Shown piece after piece: positions 37,901 through 50,300 of a stretch of 64,000 nt of DNA. The notes under the pieces are model-generated. The model was not told where the DNA came from, made no database searches, and saw nothing but the letters and a program-made list of their open reading frames with translations. Both the position numbers and the translations under genes were made by a program. Positions within the stretch are counted from its first letter, which is position 1. The number at the start of each line of letters is the position of its first letter. The stretch comes from Agelas oroides (lineage: Eukaryota > Porifera > Demospongiae > Agelasida > Agelasidae). The stretch covers positions 11,430,771-11,494,770 of the forward strand of contig OX422186.1 in NCBI GenBank assembly GCA_949130485.1, in the 5' to 3' direction.

Positions 37901-39773
37901 TCGATGTTCCTGTAACTCGGTTATTCCTGAACGTTACATTGCCCAGCTTTATTCTGTATAGTTGGCATACAGCTTTTAGAGCAATACTGATGCCACCAGA
38001 AGCTGCAGAAGCTGTGTTTCCAGTAATTGAAGTGTTTAAAATCATCAAAGTGCTAAATGTAGAATGTGTTTCATTCTCACACGGATACTTTACACTTGCA
38101 AAGAAAAAAATCCCACCACCCCTCTCAGCATATCCGTTTTCAAAGTGACTATTAGTGATGCTAATATGACAGCTAGCTCCAGTAGTGTTCTTAGGCTCAT
38201 TCACAAGAACGCCTAGATTGCCTCCCTCATAACTAGGATCGTCATGCATTCTACCGTTTTCAGACATGATCACGTCATCAATTTGTATGAAAATGTCAAC
38301 ACACAGCTCCTCAATTTCCACATTACATCCAGGAGAAACACGTGATGCCGGAAAGAGGTTGTTCCCTCTTCTGAACTCTGATGACTGAATAGTGAAATGC
38401 ACAGGATCTTTGCAGTCATCTCCAGTGCAGTAGAAGCTAAGAAACAAGTTTCCTCCAACATGTTTATCATCTCCTCTGTTGGCAATAAATCTAGAGTAAG
38501 CGATTTGTGAGTTTCCAAGAACATTCAGCATGAAAATACCGAAACCTGTACTGTTTTGGACAGATACACCAATGATATTCACATCCGTGGATAACACAAA
38601 CATTATAGCTGCAGTGTATCCAATAATTGAGTCCTCAGCACCACAGGAAATCAAAGTGAGGTTTGCAATTAAAATGGACCGTGCAAAATAGAAGGAAAAC
38701 GCAAATCTAGTAGCACACTTAAGGTTACGGGTACAAGTTCATGAATAAAATTAGTATGTCAAAAACTTGCCTATATAACTTTTCCTACATAAAAGCTACT
38801 GGATATTTACAACAGCCAGTCACTACAGAGGGCATTCAGCTATAGTTCAGCATAATACTAACTTCGCTACAGTACACAGTCGAGTGACAGCAGGCGGCTG
38901 CTCGGTGGAGTACGAGTACAAATTTCTACGTCAGTTCGCTCGCGTTGTTGCACACAGAATGCCGTATACCAGCGTTTTATCTATTTGTACGACATCGCTG
39001 CAGGGCCACACGAAGCGTTTTTGAAAGAAAAATTTTCCAGTTCGCCGTAGTTTGTTTTCGAAGTCTCTCGGTACCGGTTTTTCGAGTATTCAGTAGCCTT
39101 TCAGCCACTGCCGCTCAGTTCTGTTCCGAGATATGAGAAAAAACGCTTCGTGTGGCCCTGCAGTGAGTTGCTCTGGCTCTGTTTAAGCCATAAATAGCAG
39201 CTAGTTCCTCCTACTGTCGTAGTAAACTGACGTAGAAGTTTGTACTCGTAATCCACCGAGCAGCCGCCTAGTGTCACTTGACTGCGTACTGTGGCAAAGT
39301 TAGTATTATGCTGAACTGTGGCCGAATGCACTCTGTAGCGACTGGTTGTTGTAAAAATCCGGTAGCTTTTTTGTAGGAAAAGTTATACAGGCAAGTTTTT
39401 GACATACTAATTTTATTCATGAACATGTACCCGTAACCTTAATAACTGGTTGCATATTGCTCAAGGACTTATTTGAAGTTAAATTGTTGGAGTAAGGTGA
39501 CTGGCCAACTAGTGCCAAGTGACTCATTTTTAAAGTTTTTGCGAGAATGGGCCTATCAATAGTGTGTATTCCTTGCAGAAAGTAAAATGTGGTATTGGAC
39601 TTGAAGCAAATAGCTGGGTATTGCAGATAATGGTCAACAGTGTAGCAAGGGTTGCCGGGGCATTGTCCATCATCATTCGGTTTGATGTAGCACACATGTG
39701 TACCATAGCAGTCCAAGACACGGACAAACAGCAACTGGACCAAGAACAGTACTTCCATTTTGCCAATCTCCAT
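34908..39773 (-). CDS. Polytopic membrane protein with beta-helix-like ectodomain, split by a TTAA element
   Basis: Two blocks, 39773-39439 and 38718-34908, join in phase across a 716 bp element to give 1381 codons plus a stop with no other interruption. The N-terminus has a signal peptide (LFLVQLLFVRVLDCYG) and a Cys motif (GQCPGNPC). Residues to about 650 repeat N-glycosylated, Asn-rich strands (FRNNRV, FHNNRV, FSNNTAG) typical of right-handed parallel beta-helix (pectin-lyase-like) folds. A Cys-rich stalk follows (CPPGFSLSGIPGRCSC, GILCGKCRPGLSLAFG), then about eight to nine hydrophobic helices including AWLNLDLGIETCFF. The tail is short, acidic and cytosolic. I recognise the architecture from sponge and cnidarian proteins of unknown function, probably surface receptors or transport-like proteins. 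Whether the element is spliced or disrupts the gene is undecided. Confidence 0.8.
38723..39438. mobile_element. TTAA-flanked foldback element inside coding exon
   Basis: Ends GGTTACGGGTACA and its inverse, flanked on both sides by TTAA (38719-38722, 39439-39442), as for piggyBac-type insertions. The arms are about 270-300 bp each, so the element is nearly a complete foldback. No ORF of note. On the gene strand the borders read AAG|GTTACG and CCTTAAG|TGT, and a TACTAAT box lies about 33 nt before the AG. It could be removed as an intron. Confidence 0.88.
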
Positions 39774-41858
39774 CTTGCATGATATACTCCTGCAAAAAGC
39801 AATTTTACCAGGTCATGTAATTAAACTACCTACTATAGCTACCCACGTAAATTAACTTACACTTTCTTAGATGACCAATCTTCCAATGCCAGGCAAGTTG
39901 TGTCAATGCCTTATAAAGCTCCATACAGCTAAATAGCTAGACCAGTCCTGTTGACAATCACTCTTTTTGTTATATATCTGAGTTAAAAGATTGTTGTTTC
40001 AATTTCAATTCATGAGTAGATGGGATTACTAAATCACAGGCAAACTCACAAAGTGTGTGACAAAAAACAATCTTTTGTAGGGAGGTTGCAGTTTCACAAT
40101 AATGAAAAAAACAAAAAAAAAAACAAGGCTTAAGGCTCTACTACATTCTACCATGGGTCTACTTGACTCTACATGACTCTACTACACTCTACCATGGCTC
40201 TACTTGAGTCTACATGACTCTACTACACTCTACCATGGCTCTACTTGAGTCTACTTCACTCTATACTAACAAAAGAAACTGTTCATCTGATAGTCAACTA
40301 GCTGTAGCAATGTGCTTGAGATCATTTCAAAGTACCAGTATGGTATGGCAAGCCGTTTGTTTCAAAATTGTGGATTCAACATTGTAGGTACACATAAATA
40401 GGAATGTTCAACACCTACACATTGTTGATAAATGTATATATTGATGGTATGAGGCAAAATAGAAAGAGAGAGACAACCCAGGGTCAGGCTCAGAGCTGCC
40501 AGCGCCCTGACTACTCAGCTGCAACTGCTCGGGAATCACCATGCACTTCTCTGTATGTAGGTGGTACTGAATGTACCACCTATATAGTATATATATGTGC
40601 TGTCAAATTATCGTATAGTGGGAAACTTTCGAGGGAGAAAACGCTCATGAATTTTGAGGCTCGCAAAAGTTTCCCACTATATGGTATGATGTTCACCCGA
40701 AAAAAAGCCATACTGAGTTGTTTCTCTGACCTAAAAGGTTTAGCATCTTGTCTCCACAAATACCCACTTTCTCCCCCTCATGTCATCAAATGTGTTGATT
40801 TACAGCTGAAGCAAGTATGCATGTAGCTGTATAATGCGGTGATCTTACTAAACTAGGAATACGTAGTCTCGTTCCCAGGCCTCCCCCGTTTTTACCTTCC
40901 GTTTGCGTTCACAATAATACACGGGAGCGGAAGACCGGCGAAAAACGGGGAAGGCCTCCAATAATACACGGGAGCGGAAGACCGGCGAAAAACGGGGAAG
41001 GCCTCAATACACGGGAGCGGAAGACCGGCGAAAAACGGGGAAGGCCTCCAGGCCTTCCCCGTTTTTCGCCGGTCTTCCGCTCCCGTGTATTATTGTGAAC
41101 GCAAACGGAAGGTAAAAACGGGGGAGGCCTGGGAACGAGGCTAAGGAATACGCATGCGCAGAGTATGCCTCGCGCAGAAGAATATCCGGAAATATGCAAG
41201 TAGATATCCGTTGTAACCACGTGTAGCGTGCATGTAGGTGCTAGGTGCTGCAGACGAGATAGAGCGATGAAGATGGCAAAGCGGTCGTCTGAAGAGTTTC
41301 AGGAAGTGAGCGTAGTGTCATGCGAGTATCTGTCAGACTCTTTCTCCTTTGCCTTACTCTCTTCTGATGCAGTGTCCCTTTGTTTCCGTTTTCGCTCTCT
41401 AGCACTAGTCTCGCGGAGCCTGACTCTCACTCTAGCACGATCACGCTTTGACTGCTTCTGCTCCATTTCGGCTCTCGCACGATCTTTTTCACACGTCGAT
41501 CGCCTCCTGGTCGGACCAGTACCATGTGGCCCCTGCTCCGTTTCGGCTCTCGCACGCGCACGATCTTTCGATTGCCTCCTGGTCGGACCAGTACCACGTG
41601 GCTAGTAGTCTGGGGACGAGACCACAGAAACCGCGCCCACGCAATTAAAGTGTGACGGATATATATATATATACATACATACATACAAACGCGAGCTGAC
41701 TACACTGCACGATTAGTAGCCTCGCGCTAAGGCGCTCGGCAATCAAGAAAACTCTACAACATGACATACACTGAAATATTCCAACAAACATGCAAATACT
41801 GGTATTTACAGAAAACATCTTACATTACACTATGTAATAGGTATCCTAACAGTGTACT
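39774..41858. other. Intergenic, repeats only
   Basis: No gene recognised. Holds a 41 bp triplicate (40135-40262, ctctaccatggctctacttg), a small palindromic element with ends atagtgggaaacttt (about 40612-40681), a MITE at 40864-41143 and a duplicated block of about 80 bp at 41455-41602. Confidence 0.5.
40864..41143. mobile_element. Foldback MITE with internal triplication
   Basis: TAGTCTCGTTCCCAGGCC...GAGGCTA flanked by the 9 bp repeat aggaatacg (40855-40863, 41144-41152). One arm contains three tandem copies of a segment around gggagcggaagaccggcg, and the other arm has one. Confidence 0.88.
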
Positions 41859-43187
41859 CTACGCTGTTGTTGTTTCATCACGGAGTTCTTTGATATTGCA
41901 GTTGCCCAGAATGGGCAAACTCCGATGCTCACCCGGCGACATGCCAAGAAAGGTTGTGGCGAGAATCTGCAAGGGATCCATGTGGGAGACAAGAATAATA
42001 ATTTTGTCTTTGTAGTCCTCATCGAGTATCTTTACGAGTCTTGACGTCCGTAGTACAACTGCCATTACACTCTCGTTGCCATATTTGGTATGTGTTGGAT
42101 CATCCCTGTCCAGTTCAGCAACTTGACATTCGTTTTCAATTGGTTTCATATCAAGTGGACCGTAATACCTCTCCCTCAGGGCTTCTTCAAAGCGGAGGGG
42201 TATTTTCACCTGGAGCTGGCTGTGCAGAATCTCGGCTGTCTCCCTTGTACGCTTGAAGTCAGAGCTCACAATCACAAGCCTCTCTGGAAGACTGTGTTCA
42301 GAGTGGAGAAGAGACTTCAGCTTCTCACTAGCCTAAATGAAAGGGCATATCAACTTTACCCACCCCATCATTTGTTGCTTAGTACAAATGATGTGCTGGG
42401 GTGAGAAGGCCTAGATAGGCAAACTAGCAAAAAATGCACTAGAGTTGTCTAGTACCCTTTCTGAATATTCTACACGCTGGCAATTCCCATGGTAATATGT
42501 CACACTGTAGTTCAAGCATATCATTGTTAGTATGTTCGACATGAGTGACATGAATGCATGTAGCCTCGTGCCCAGACCCCTTTTGGAAAAGTCGAGAATC
42601 GCTGTCCAACATGCATTCTAGTCTCGTGGCCAGACTCCTTCTTGATTTTCCCAAAAGGGGTCTGGGCACGAGACTAGAATGCATGTTGGACAGTGATTCT
42701 TCCCTATTTGCATAGCATTGTGCACACTAAGTCAGAGGCATTCCTCACTAACTTCTCATGATAGTGACATTCCAATTGACCTCCAATGTGACATGACACC
42801 CTGGAAACTGTAGACATGCAGATCTAGAAATGGGGTCTACAGGCAGGCCCCCGTTACATCAGTCAACACAATTTTGTATAATCTAAAGACTAAAGTGTAT
42901 TTACCTCTCTTGCTTGTGTCTTTCCTTTTTCTGTGAGTCCAAAGGATGGTACCCCAACTTCAGGTCTACTGACAAGAATCCCCTGAACGTTTGACTCACT
43001 CTGTAGAACACAGTGTGAGTGAGGTGTGTACGAGGAAAGTCCGAACTCACAGCCGAGTCACAGTGGCATCACTTCCAGTAATATAAAGTGTGTTCCTCAC
43101 CTCTCCATGCCTGATGATAAACAGCCTATTTCTGAGCGCAGAACCTGCTGAAATAGCGGTATTATGACCTTCTGCCATTTTTAACAT
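41859..43187 (-). CDS. Histidine phosphatase (phosphoglycerate mutase-like) family protein
   Basis: Three exons: 43187-43101, 43000-42905, 42332-41859; about 218 aa with agreeing phases. The N-terminal catalytic block is FIIRHGE followed across the intron by SESNVQG, the RHG motif with the phosphohistidine nucleophile. The middle has SSDFKRTRETAEIL and the acid region EALRERYYGPLD. The second catalytic histidine is in LVSHMDPLQIL, with Met where Gly is usual. Specific substrate unknown; members act on phosphosugars, phosphoproteins or other phosphoesters. First in-frame ATG is 43187, a second at 43178. The sequence around the exon 2 acceptor is duplicated upstream of the start (43221-43254). 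Confidence 0.85.
42561..42676. mobile_element. Foldback MITE in phosphatase intron 2
   Basis: TAGCCTCGTGCCCAGACCCC...GGGCACGAGACTA flanked by 9 bp gaatgcatg (42552-42560, 42677-42685). A second TAGTCTCGTGG end inside suggests nesting. Confidence 0.85.
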
Positions 43188-43786
43188 CGAGCTCCGGGTC
43201 AGCGCTGCCAACAAAGCCTTACTGAATGTTTGACTCACTCTGTAGAGTACAGTAAAAAAAAAAATCAGCCATGCACATTCGCAAGACAGAACTATCAGTA
43301 CGTCCTGAAACTCACAGCTTCACTTTTAGCATAATTTGCCTGGAGTACACATGCATGCAGAGTGGGTGTATCCCGTGCGCACGTTCGGTCCGGGAACGGG
43401 TTCATGATCGAAAGCAGCCCGCGCGCGCCTCCCGGTGAGAGGGTAGGTCTGGGGACGAGACTACCTATGCTCTGGTTCAACCCCAAAACAAATATTTGTT
43501 GTTCCAGTTGAGTGCTGTGGTTGTTGTTTTGTAGGTTCGTCCCCAGGCTCATTTCCTCTACGAGAAAGAGCCTGGGTACGAGGCTAGTTGTTTTGGCGGA
43601 GAGTCTAACAACAAGAGTGACAGACATATGTAGCTCACACTAAGTCAGCAAGTAAAATACAGGTTAAAAAACACTATATATAATATATATCACTATTCAT
43701 AACCACATCCATAATCACTAAATCATAATCACACTGTCTTCAATTTCAGCTTGACACACAGAAACAACAAATAAAATAATATTCGC
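43188..43786. other. Intergenic between phosphatase and chitin synthase
   Basis: No gene. Contains MITE ends (43370-43466) and the 54 bp element at 43532-43585. Confidence 0.5.
43532..43585. mobile_element. Minimal 54 bp foldback MITE
   Basis: TAGGTTCGTCCCCAGGCTC...GAGCCTGGGTACGAGGCTA with flanking 9 bp gttgttttg (43523-43531, 43586-43594). Essentially just two inverted ends and a loop of about 16 bp. Confidence 0.88.
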
Positions 43787-44275
43787 TCAAAGATGATTGT
43801 GATGAGTGACAGCCATAGATACAACCAACGGTTCTTCTGTCTCTGGCCCGACAATTTCACTGGGTTGGGTGCGTCCCAAGTAGTGTACCAAGGTGACCGC
43901 TCGGTGGCATAGTATCGTCACAAATTGAACAATGATGATAATGCCATATACAGCAAGGAAAACTGTCTGGAAGGCTCGTGGCTCCAACCCATACTGAACC
44001 AGCTGGGGGATCGTAAGTGTGTACAGTAGGATGATCCACACAAGGTTGACTAGTAGCAAAATGGCCAACACCGTGTTACGGAGGCCCTTCAGCGTAGCCT
44101 TGAGATCATCTATCTGCGTGAAGCGAACTGTCACCGGTTTCAGCTTGCGATGGATTAGAGTCTCCCAGAAATCTGTTTCAGTATAATATCGTTCTTGTAA
44201 GCGGGCTCCTCCCAGCTGCGTTATGGGGACATTTTCGATGACTCCTTTGGTGTGGCGAATCTGCAGTTCAACTGC

Positions 44276-44314
<39 letters not shown>

Positions 44315-47300
44315 TATGTGTGAGTGAATGTGTGTGTGTGTGAGTGTGTGAGCGAGTGTGTGTGAGTGTGTGAGTGAGTGAGTGTGTGTGTGTGTGTGAG
44401 TGTGTGTGTGTGCGTGCATGTGTGTAGATCATGATTACTATTAGACACTATTCCTGCTTTTCTTTGTATAATTTCTTATCGGGTATGTACCGTAAGCAGT
44501 TTAATTAAGGTGCCACTACAACTTGTACGGGCACTTTGCTTGGATAGGTATATCAGGGGTACATTGTTTAGAGATGTAATTTCTTAATGGAGTGGCACAG
44601 TCAGGCAAAGTTGTTATCAGGGTGCTGGCTAATAAGGAACACTTTGCTGCAACATGGGTATGTGGCCAGAAGGCACCCTTTTTGGAGTGGAGAAAAATGT
44701 TTTCAGAACCAATATGTATGTGATATAATGGTAGCCTCGTTCCCAGCCCTTCCCACCGTCCAGTTTTTAATCGCTTGCAGTATGCAAAAATGGAGGGGGA
44801 AGGCCTGGTCCATTTTATCACGTGAATGATGTTTTGTCTACCTAGGTAGACAGAGGGGGAGAGGGGTCCCTGAACACATTTCGCACATGTGTTCTTCGTT
44901 TTGAAACAGGAGCGGTATGTTTTTCGCTTCACGAATGTTCGAAACTTCAGCACTTGGGGCAGAAACTACAAGATAAGGCCTCAAGCTCGTTTTTTTTTTT
45001 TTTCAATCGGGGACCCCTCCCCCTTCTGTCTACCTAGGTAGACAAAACGTCATTCACGTGATAAAATGGACCAGGCCTTCCCCCTCCGTTTTTGCATACT
45101 GCAAGCAATTAAAAACTGGACGGTGGGAAGGCCTGGGAACGAGGCTAATATAACGGTACACCTTCTCTCAAAATGCCTACCTGAAGACGGATAGAACAAA
45201 CTCTTCAGAGCATTTTCCAACCTCTGGAGGTGAGCTGAACGAAACAAAGTCAACATTCTCTTCAGTGCTAATTAGACACGTTCTTATGCATGCAGCAAAA
45301 ACACCTAAATACCAGAAATAATAGAGTCATTTTATTCTTAGTCTACAGACAATGTGAGATTCCCCCAGAGAACTTGCTATAGTCAATTTCCAATGTGAGG
45401 CTGTACCTCTCTTGTGGATACCCATTGCCTTCAGCTCCTTTGATTTGAGGTCCTTCAGGTTCTCTACATCCTCCTCGGTCTTGTATCCCTCAGCGTGGAA
45501 GAGCTCGGTATACTCCTCCAGCTCCAATCCAACTAGCCACGCCTCCACGCTTTGCTGTGGGAGGAGAACCGGACGTGTCAGACCGAACAGTGTGCAAAAA
45601 CTGTTCCACCTGTCACATTCAAGAGCTCAATTTGATCGACTAGAGTATGCATGGAACACTGCAACTGAATGAGGGTGACAGGAAATGAGGCGTGTAATCA
45701 TGTTTTATTCTGTAGATTTTCAAAGTCACCGATACTCAGTCTGCAATACATTAATATTGGGCTGACTAGTCAAGTACCAATATAACCGGCCGAGTACAAA
45801 ACAAATCCAGCAAGTTTCTGCAAGTAAAAGATTGGCTATACCTTGCATCGTTGAGCATGTAAGCAACCACTAATCCTGGGCGTAGCAGCATTGAGGTATA
45901 GGAGGCAGCTACCTCATTTTTACCACACACGCTTTGTCCATATAAATAACTCGCATGTTATTGGCAAGTTACATCATTGATCTGATGGCTATGAAAAAGC
46001 GACGGATACCACAGCAACTGCAAAAAGGGTTTTGCCTTGACGCCTGAGTTATAATGTACAAATTAGTGTGGAAAAAATATGTGAGTACATTCATAGTAAA
46101 AATTTCGCCACATGCAAAGTGCGCAGATATTATTATTACCTCCTTGTTCTCAAAAATCCTAGCTACGCCAATGACTAGAGGTCTCAAGTTGAAATTTCAA
46201 TCAAAGTCTTCAGGTGATAACTCACCGGAATGGCAGTTTCAATGGGTAGGGAAGGGAGTTTCTTGGCTGCCTTCTCCAATCGAAGCTTGAATCCCCTTTT
46301 GTCTATACCAATAGCCTCGAAATCCTGGTGGAAGTATGACCACAATCGTTTATAACTGACAGGTGCAATCAAGACCGAGAAACGGTTCATCAATACAAAT
46401 AACTTTCTTGCAATTCAGAGAAAGTCTGCCATGGACTCATACCTTAGGCTTCATAGAAGAGACAAAGTGTTTGTTGACGTAGCCATGCTCTTCAAACTTC
46501 TCAATGTAACACTGCAGTAGATAAAGTGAGCAATAAACTACATATACAGTACCCCGGCTTCAGTGTTGTCATCTTAGGCTAACTAAAATCAGCAGCACGA
46601 TGCTCACTGATAGCCTCGTTCCCAGGCCCTCGCCCAGCTTCCTGTCGCTTGCAGTGCCCCGCCCAGCTTTCCGTTGCTTGCAGTACTGCAAGCGACAGGA
46701 AGCTGGGCGAGGGCCTGGGAACGAGGCTAGCTCACTGAGGCTCGCCCCATTATGCTGAAGCATCTGCCTAGTTCATTATAGTGATCACAGAGATTATGGT
46801 ACAACATTGCAGCAATGAATCCTCACAACATAGACAATACTGGTGAGTATGTTTCCATAGTAATTGTTGTTACAGGTAATGGAGCTGCATAAACAAGGCT
46901 AGCTCAAACAACCCACATCCTGAGGTGGTCAAGATGCTAGTTAGCTGACCTCACACTCCAGGTCAGTCAACCACTGCCGTGTCTCTTCGTCCATTGGCTT
47001 GTGTTTTACGGGCACAATCGGAACTGATGGAGCTGTGAACAGACAAACAGTTAAACTGTATATAACTTCCACATGGCAGCTCCATGCAAGGGCCCTACAA
47101 CTAGAGTAGAATCAAAAATGTGCTTTAGTTTTAATATGAGCCACTTGCATTCATCTGCCTCCCCACCCCCCACACTTTTTGAATCCTACTTACGAGATGA
47201 AGAGGTTTCTTTGCTTTCAGGAGGTTGTTCATCTTCCTTCTCTTTCTCCTCCTTCTCTTTCTCCTCCTTCCCCTTCTCCTCCTTCCCCTTCTCATCTTCT

Positions 47301-50300
47301 TTTTTCCTACCACAGCAGCGTGCACAACAAAGTGATGTCTTCACCCATGCTTTCTTAAGATAGTCTTTCAGTACGTCTGTGGCCCCTCCGTCTCCACCTT
47401 TTCCTTCTCGTGTGCCCCAGCTCTGACTGTTGAGGTTGGCGGCTGAGTAGATCAAAAGGAGAAGGTAGCCGGATGGAAGGGCGAGAAGGTACCATATGCA
47501 GTGCGCTAGGCAGCTCCACTCTGGAAGATGAAGAACAGCAGCGGTGGTGAATGTGACAGCAAAGAGACCCAGGTAGATGGTGCTTGCGCTGACTGGCAGC
47601 CTGAAGCCAGGATTACCCACTGTGTTTGGAAGGGACCCTAAATAGTTGGCTGCTTTCATACAGTCCACGAAACCAGTTGTATCAGATACAGAGAGATTGG
47701 CACCAGGCTGTATAGGTTTTAAAAAGCTGGAACAGTTTGGTGGATTCAAGAATGTCAAGCTTGGACCTGGGAATATGCTGTCGATGGTGTCTTTGAAGAT
47801 TCCGGTGACTACTACTGCCATAACGATTGCAAATACAAAGGTTAGCAGTTTAGCAATGTCGAGTTGGGTTTTCTGGGAGGTATAGATGCATATGATCCCG
47901 AATATCACACTCACTAGGATGAGAATGACGATAAGTGCTAGTGTGAATCCATCTGAAAGTTTGTAAGCTGACTGTAGACCAGAAGCAATCAGGAGAACCA
48001 CAGTGGCAGGAGAGATTGCTGTCGAGAAAACCATGACAGCTTGGAAGATGATGAAGATAATCGAGACAGTGTCGTTTCCACGAGTGATACTACGTGACTC
48101 TGAGATCAACAGAGCCAAGTTGGCTACAGTAGAGGGAACCCAACGACGACGCTGCTTGAAAAATTCATCAAAAGCCTCAGGACAGTAGGTGTAATCTTCA
48201 GAAATAGCACAATACTCAAGCCTCCAGCCCTTCTGGATGAGGAGAGTACAGAGCCAGCGATCCTCACCCATATCCTTTATAAGAAACTCGAAGCCACCCG
48301 TCACATCTGATGAGTATTCTTCAAGGACATCCTTCAGGGCGCTGCAGCGAAAGACACTGAAACAGCCTGGACAGCACAGGACACATCCTAGAATATGCTC
48401 AGCGGGCTTTTGAAACCAGTGGCCAATAGCGTAGTCAAAGATCTGATACCAATACACCGGTCCAGCACCTTTGGGGTGTGTCCTGGCGCAAACTGCACCT
48501 ACCTTTGGATTTGAAGCAAGATTATCCAGTAGAACAACGGCTGATTCTGATGTGAAGTCAATGTCAGCATCAGTGGTGAGGATGAATGTGTTCTCAGGCT
48601 CGAGGTTATCTTGTTGAATTCGGTAGTTGATAACGTAGTTCATGTACATGACCTGGCTCCAACGCTTCTTGTTCTTCACCTTCAGGTTGTCTTTCATGTG
48701 GACAGTAAAACGCATTCCATCGTTGAACAAAAACCACGTCAACCGGTACCCATACGGCGTTTTTTCCCTTCTACAACCCTTTAACTTCACTTTGAGGGTA
48801 TCTTCCAGAAGGGAGACGAGCTGGAGAGCATAGTGTGTCAGCTGGGTGCCGTTGATGGCACCGTCGAAGAAAACGTGGGACTCAAACCTGTCATATCCAC
48901 CATTTGGATTGTTTTCACGCTGTTTTTCATAGTAGTGTGCGACACGGTAGATGGAGGTCAGCATCTGACTCATTTCAACGTCATTCTCGTGGTACATGGT
49001 GGAACAGATGAAGATAGTCCTGGGAGGCCTCTGGATTGGGCCACCTTGTGATCGATAAGCCACTTGACCCTTTTTACGTTTTTTTGTCTGCCTGTTGAGC
49101 ATTATCTGCTGCTCGAGGAAAACTCCATCATAGTAGGGAATGAGAAACATTTCTGTGTCCTTGGAAAGAATGATGTTTGAGTGAGTCCATAGGTAATAAC
49201 CCATTGCAAGTATCTCACCAAACCAAAGGACAGATGCGATGAGTGGTGCAGCGGGGTAAGCTGCGTCAAAAAGATCTCTTGGATTGTAATGTGGAAAGTA
49301 GCCCTCGTGATTCACCGTGGTCTGGAACCCGATATAGTACCAGGCCACCGAGAAAGGAGTTGACAGGATAAGAGGGAGTGCTAGGCCGGACCAGTGAAGA
49401 GTCATCGTACAGGATATCCAGACAAAGAGGTAGGCAAAGAAGGTTGTTAGGATTTGGACAAGAAAGTTGGCAAGATCGTCGCCCCTCCAGTTCAAGTCAA
49501 GGTTGCAGCTATCCGGGTTATCTTTGTCATGTTCCAGGCACCAAGGGTCAACACCATGGAAGGTGAAGTACCTGAAAACGAGGTATGAGATGAAGGGGTA
49601 GAGGAGCACCTTGCAACCCGAGTTGATAAAACCTAGGTGCACGAGAAAAATAAAGAGTGACGTCATCATTCATCATTTTACTTAGTTACATGTACTACAG
49701 TGGAACCTCTATAATGCAGACACCATTGGTGCCATCTAAAGTGTTCTGAGTAAAGAGGTGTCCCTACTTCGGAGGCTTCCGGTATATTTCCAGTAGGCAT
49801 GGCAATGCGTACTCGTGCCGTTGAGCACTACAAAGGCGCGTTCCAGAGCTCTCCCTTGCTGTACGATGGCAAGAAAGGATAACCAGAGGCTAGAACTATG
49901 CGTACCAGTGTTAGTATAATGTCCAGTTGGTGAATCAATCAGCGGTGCCGGACAATCTTGTGCGAGAGGCCTGCCAGCGTCCGCATTATCGAGTGAATTT
50001 TGTACAGTCCAGGTACTAGCGGGACCGCAAAATCTGTCCGCTTTACGGAATAGCGAGGTGTCCGCATTTCGGAGAGCTGTAAAATATTACGTGTAATGCA
50101 AATTCAATCCGGACCGCAACATTTTGTCCTGTATAATGAGGTGTCCGCTATAGAGAATGTCCGTTAAGGGAGGTTCCACTGTATAACGATAAACTTGATT
50201 CCAGTCATAGGATACAGACTCAATGTGGACCTTGACCTTTCAGGAAATCAACATCAGAACAGAAACACACTTCAACTTATTGCAGTGCTGTTTATTGTGT

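Noticed and set aside
41228..41605. 125-codon plus-strand ORF upstream of phosphatase
   Set aside because: Ser/Leu/Arg-rich translation of a duplicated block of about 80 bp with MITE-like ends; no domain.
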